Below, piece by piece: positions 62,900-64,000 of a DNA stretch of 64,000 nucleotides. Below the pieces are notes generated by a model that was not told where the DNA came from, made no database searches, and was given only the letters and a program-made list of their open reading frames with translations. How positions within the stretch are numbered: the stretch's first letter is position 1; the number at the start of each line of letters is the position of its first letter. The translations under genes were made by a program, and so were the position numbers. Where the stretch lies: assembly GCF_023231945.1 (NCBI RefSeq), contig NZ_JAJLJH010000011.1, positions 1 through 64,000 of the forward strand, written 5' to 3'. This DNA comes from Scleromatobacter humisilvae (GTDB lineage: Bacteria; Pseudomonadota; Gammaproteobacteria; Burkholderiales; Burkholderiaceae_C).

Positions 62900-63976
62900 T
62901 CATGCGCGCGGCGCGGACGCCGGCGGCGGCGGGGTCGGCACCGGGCCGACCTGCGGCACCGGCAAGGTGGGTGCCGACGCCGGCATCGGCGCGGGCGTGA
63001 CGCCGCCGGGCACGGGCTGCGACGGCTGCGGCGCGGGCACCGGCTGCGGTTGCGACGGCGGGGTGGCCGGCGACGCGGCGACGGCCGTGGCCACGCGCTG
63101 GTCGGGCGTCACGGCCGAAGATTGCGCGCCCGACGCGGCAGGCGACGGCGGCAGCACGGGCTTCGTGCCGCTCTGCGCGCCGCTCGCGGCATCGGCGGGC
63201 GACGGCGCCGACTTCGAGCTGTCCGAGGCGTCGTCGTAGTCCGGCAGGTCGGGCGGATTGCCGTCGTAGACCAGGCTGCGGCGGCGCGTGATGTAGGCGT
63301 CGCGCATGAAGGTGTAGCGGTCGAACGCCAGGTCGTCCAGCATCTGGCTCGCGCCCAGCAGGCCGGCCCGGGTGTCGATCACGCCGACGGTGTCGACGGC
63401 CACGCCCTGCCAGAACTTGGGCACCAGCAGCGCCGGCGAGACGTAGGTGTCGGCGGGCAGCGCGACGGCGTCGCGAATGTCGGACGAGCCGAACAGCGGC
63501 AGCACCAGGTACGGGCCCGGCTCCATGCCCCAGTGGCCCAGCGTCAGGCCCAGGTCCTCGGGCTTGCGCTCGAAGCCCAGCTTGGTGGCCGGATCGAAGA
63601 TGCCGGCGATGCCGATCGTCGTGTTCGTCAGCACGCGCAGCGTCATCGTGCCGGCGTCGCCAGGCTTGCCCTGCAGCAGCTGGTTGACGGCCGACCAGGC
63701 GTCCGAGAAGTTGCCGAAGAAGTTGTGGATGCCGGTGCGCACCGGCGACGGGATGACCGCGTTGTAGGCCTTGGCGACCGGCTTGAGCGCGTACTCGTCG
63801 AGCGTGTCGTTGAAGGCGAAGATCTTGCGATTGACCGTCTCGTACGGGTCCTTCGGGCCGGCGGTGTGCCGGTCCTGGTGATCCACGCCGCCGGTCGTCG
63901 CACAGCCGGCGACCGCCGCGAGAGCGAGCGCGGCGACGCCGCGCGACAGGGCGCGAGCCAGGGCGATGTTGGTCAT
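62900..63976 (-). CDS. mlaA: Outer-membrane phospholipid removal lipoprotein MlaA (VacJ)
   Basis: Outer-membrane component removing misplaced phospholipids from the outer leaflet. The 358-aa lipoprotein has a lipobox (ALAAVAGC), and the MlaA domain (DPYETVNRKIFAFNDTLDEYALKPVAKAY; HNFFGNFSDAWSAVNQLLQGKPGDA; LGHWGMEPGPYLVLPLFGSSDIRDAVAL). A Pro/Ala/Ser-rich tail of about 110 residues follows, far longer than in E. coli VacJ. Transcribed before mlaC and mlaB. Confidence 0.95.
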   Translation of the reverse strand: MTNIALARALSRGVAALALAAVAGCATTGGVDHQDRHTAGPKDPYETVNRKIFAFNDTLDEYALKPVAKAYNAVIPSPVRTGIHNFFGNFSDAWSAVNQLLQGKPGDAGTMTLRVLTNTTIGIAGIFDPATKLGFERKPEDLGLTLGHWGMEPGPYLVLPLFGSSDIRDAVALPADTYVSPALLVPKFWQGVAVDTVGVIDTRAGLLGASQMLDDLAFDRYTFMRDAYITRRRSLVYDGNPPDLPDYDDASDSSKSAPSPADAASGAQSGTKPVLPPSPAASGAQSSAVTPDQRVATAVAASPATPPSQPQPVPAPQPSQPVPGGVTPAPMPASAPTLPVPQVGPVPTPPPPASAPRA

Positions 63977-64000
63977 TTCTTGGATCCCGAAGTCGCCGCT
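63973..64000 (-). CDS. 3' end of probable mlaD (partial)
   Basis: The last eight codons before a TGA stop (63973-63975 complement) read AATSGSKK and overlap the mlaA ATG by 4 bp (ATGA). In related genomes mlaD precedes mlaA, so this is probably its C-terminus; eight residues cannot identify it alone. Confidence 0.4.

Overview
The window looks like a chromosome segment of a GC-rich betaproteobacterium of the order Burkholderiales, close to the Rubrivivax/Leptothrix/Roseateles group. This is inferred from gene families and gene order, not from a search: hrcA-nadK-recN, lolB-ispE-tRNA-Gln-prs-rplY, rsmD-coaD-ferredoxin, hisGD..CBHAF next to murA-BolA and an ABC-2 exporter, mla lipid-transport genes, a PEP-CTERM protein, a polyhydroxyalkanoate-system protein and a wax ester synthase.

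Layout. (1) 1-5490 is an accessory region, visibly less GC-rich and loosely packed. It abuts the 3' end of a CAU-anticodon tRNA (5492-5568, minus). It holds a pentapeptide-repeat/Mrr-like nuclease fusion, a small secreted protein, two or three tiny DNA-binding-like proteins, a coupled pair of unknown genes, an orphan regulator resembling a restriction-modification controller (C) protein with a twin operator resembling C-boxes, and an AlpA-like regulator cut off tail to tail against another truncated gene. (2) 5718-22991 is core: hrcA, nadK, recN, rapZ, mutY, a bacterial dynamin-like GTPase, mutM, a TPR lipoprotein-pathway neighbour, lolB, ispE, tRNA-Gln, prs and rplY. (3) 23071-29129 is a variable block between rplY and pth: fatty acid hydroxylase, PEP-CTERM protein, psd, ald with a divergent LysR-type regulator, and a GNAT/NTF2-like fusion. 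(4) 29137-32158 holds pth, a DUF4124-like protein, ferredoxin, coaD and rsmD.

(5) 32223-42560 is a long minus-strand cluster: ABC-2 exporter, BolA-family gene, murA, hisG, hisD, a toxin-antitoxin pair, hisC, hisB, hisH, hisA, hisF. The toxin-antitoxin pair sits between hisD and hisC; its toxin stop overlaps the hisC start, and two identical 15-bp palindromes precede the antitoxin. hisI and hisE are not here. (6) 42673-55785 is mixed: TetR regulator, TPR protein, Zn-protease-like DUF2268 protein, wax ester synthase divergent from acyl-CoA-binding protein, PHA-system protein, aminopeptidase lipoprotein, molybdopterin oxidoreductase, M20 and M14-like peptidases, isochorismatase-like hydrolase, GlxA-like regulator and a lone receiver domain.

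(7) 55944-61760 is central carbon metabolism: tal-pgi-HAD on the minus strand, each joined by 4-bp overlaps, divergent from zwf-hexR, with a HexR-like operator candidate in between. (8) 61805-64000 is mlaB-mlaC-mlaA and the last codons of a probable mlaD, all minus. In related genomes as I recall them, mla and the ABC exporter/BolA/murA/his genes are contiguous; here about 19 kb separates them.

Most promising for follow-up: the toxin-antitoxin module translationally coupled into the histidine operon, the orphan C-protein-like switch beside a pentapeptide/Mrr fusion nuclease, and the dynamin-like GTPase between two oxidised-guanine repair genes.
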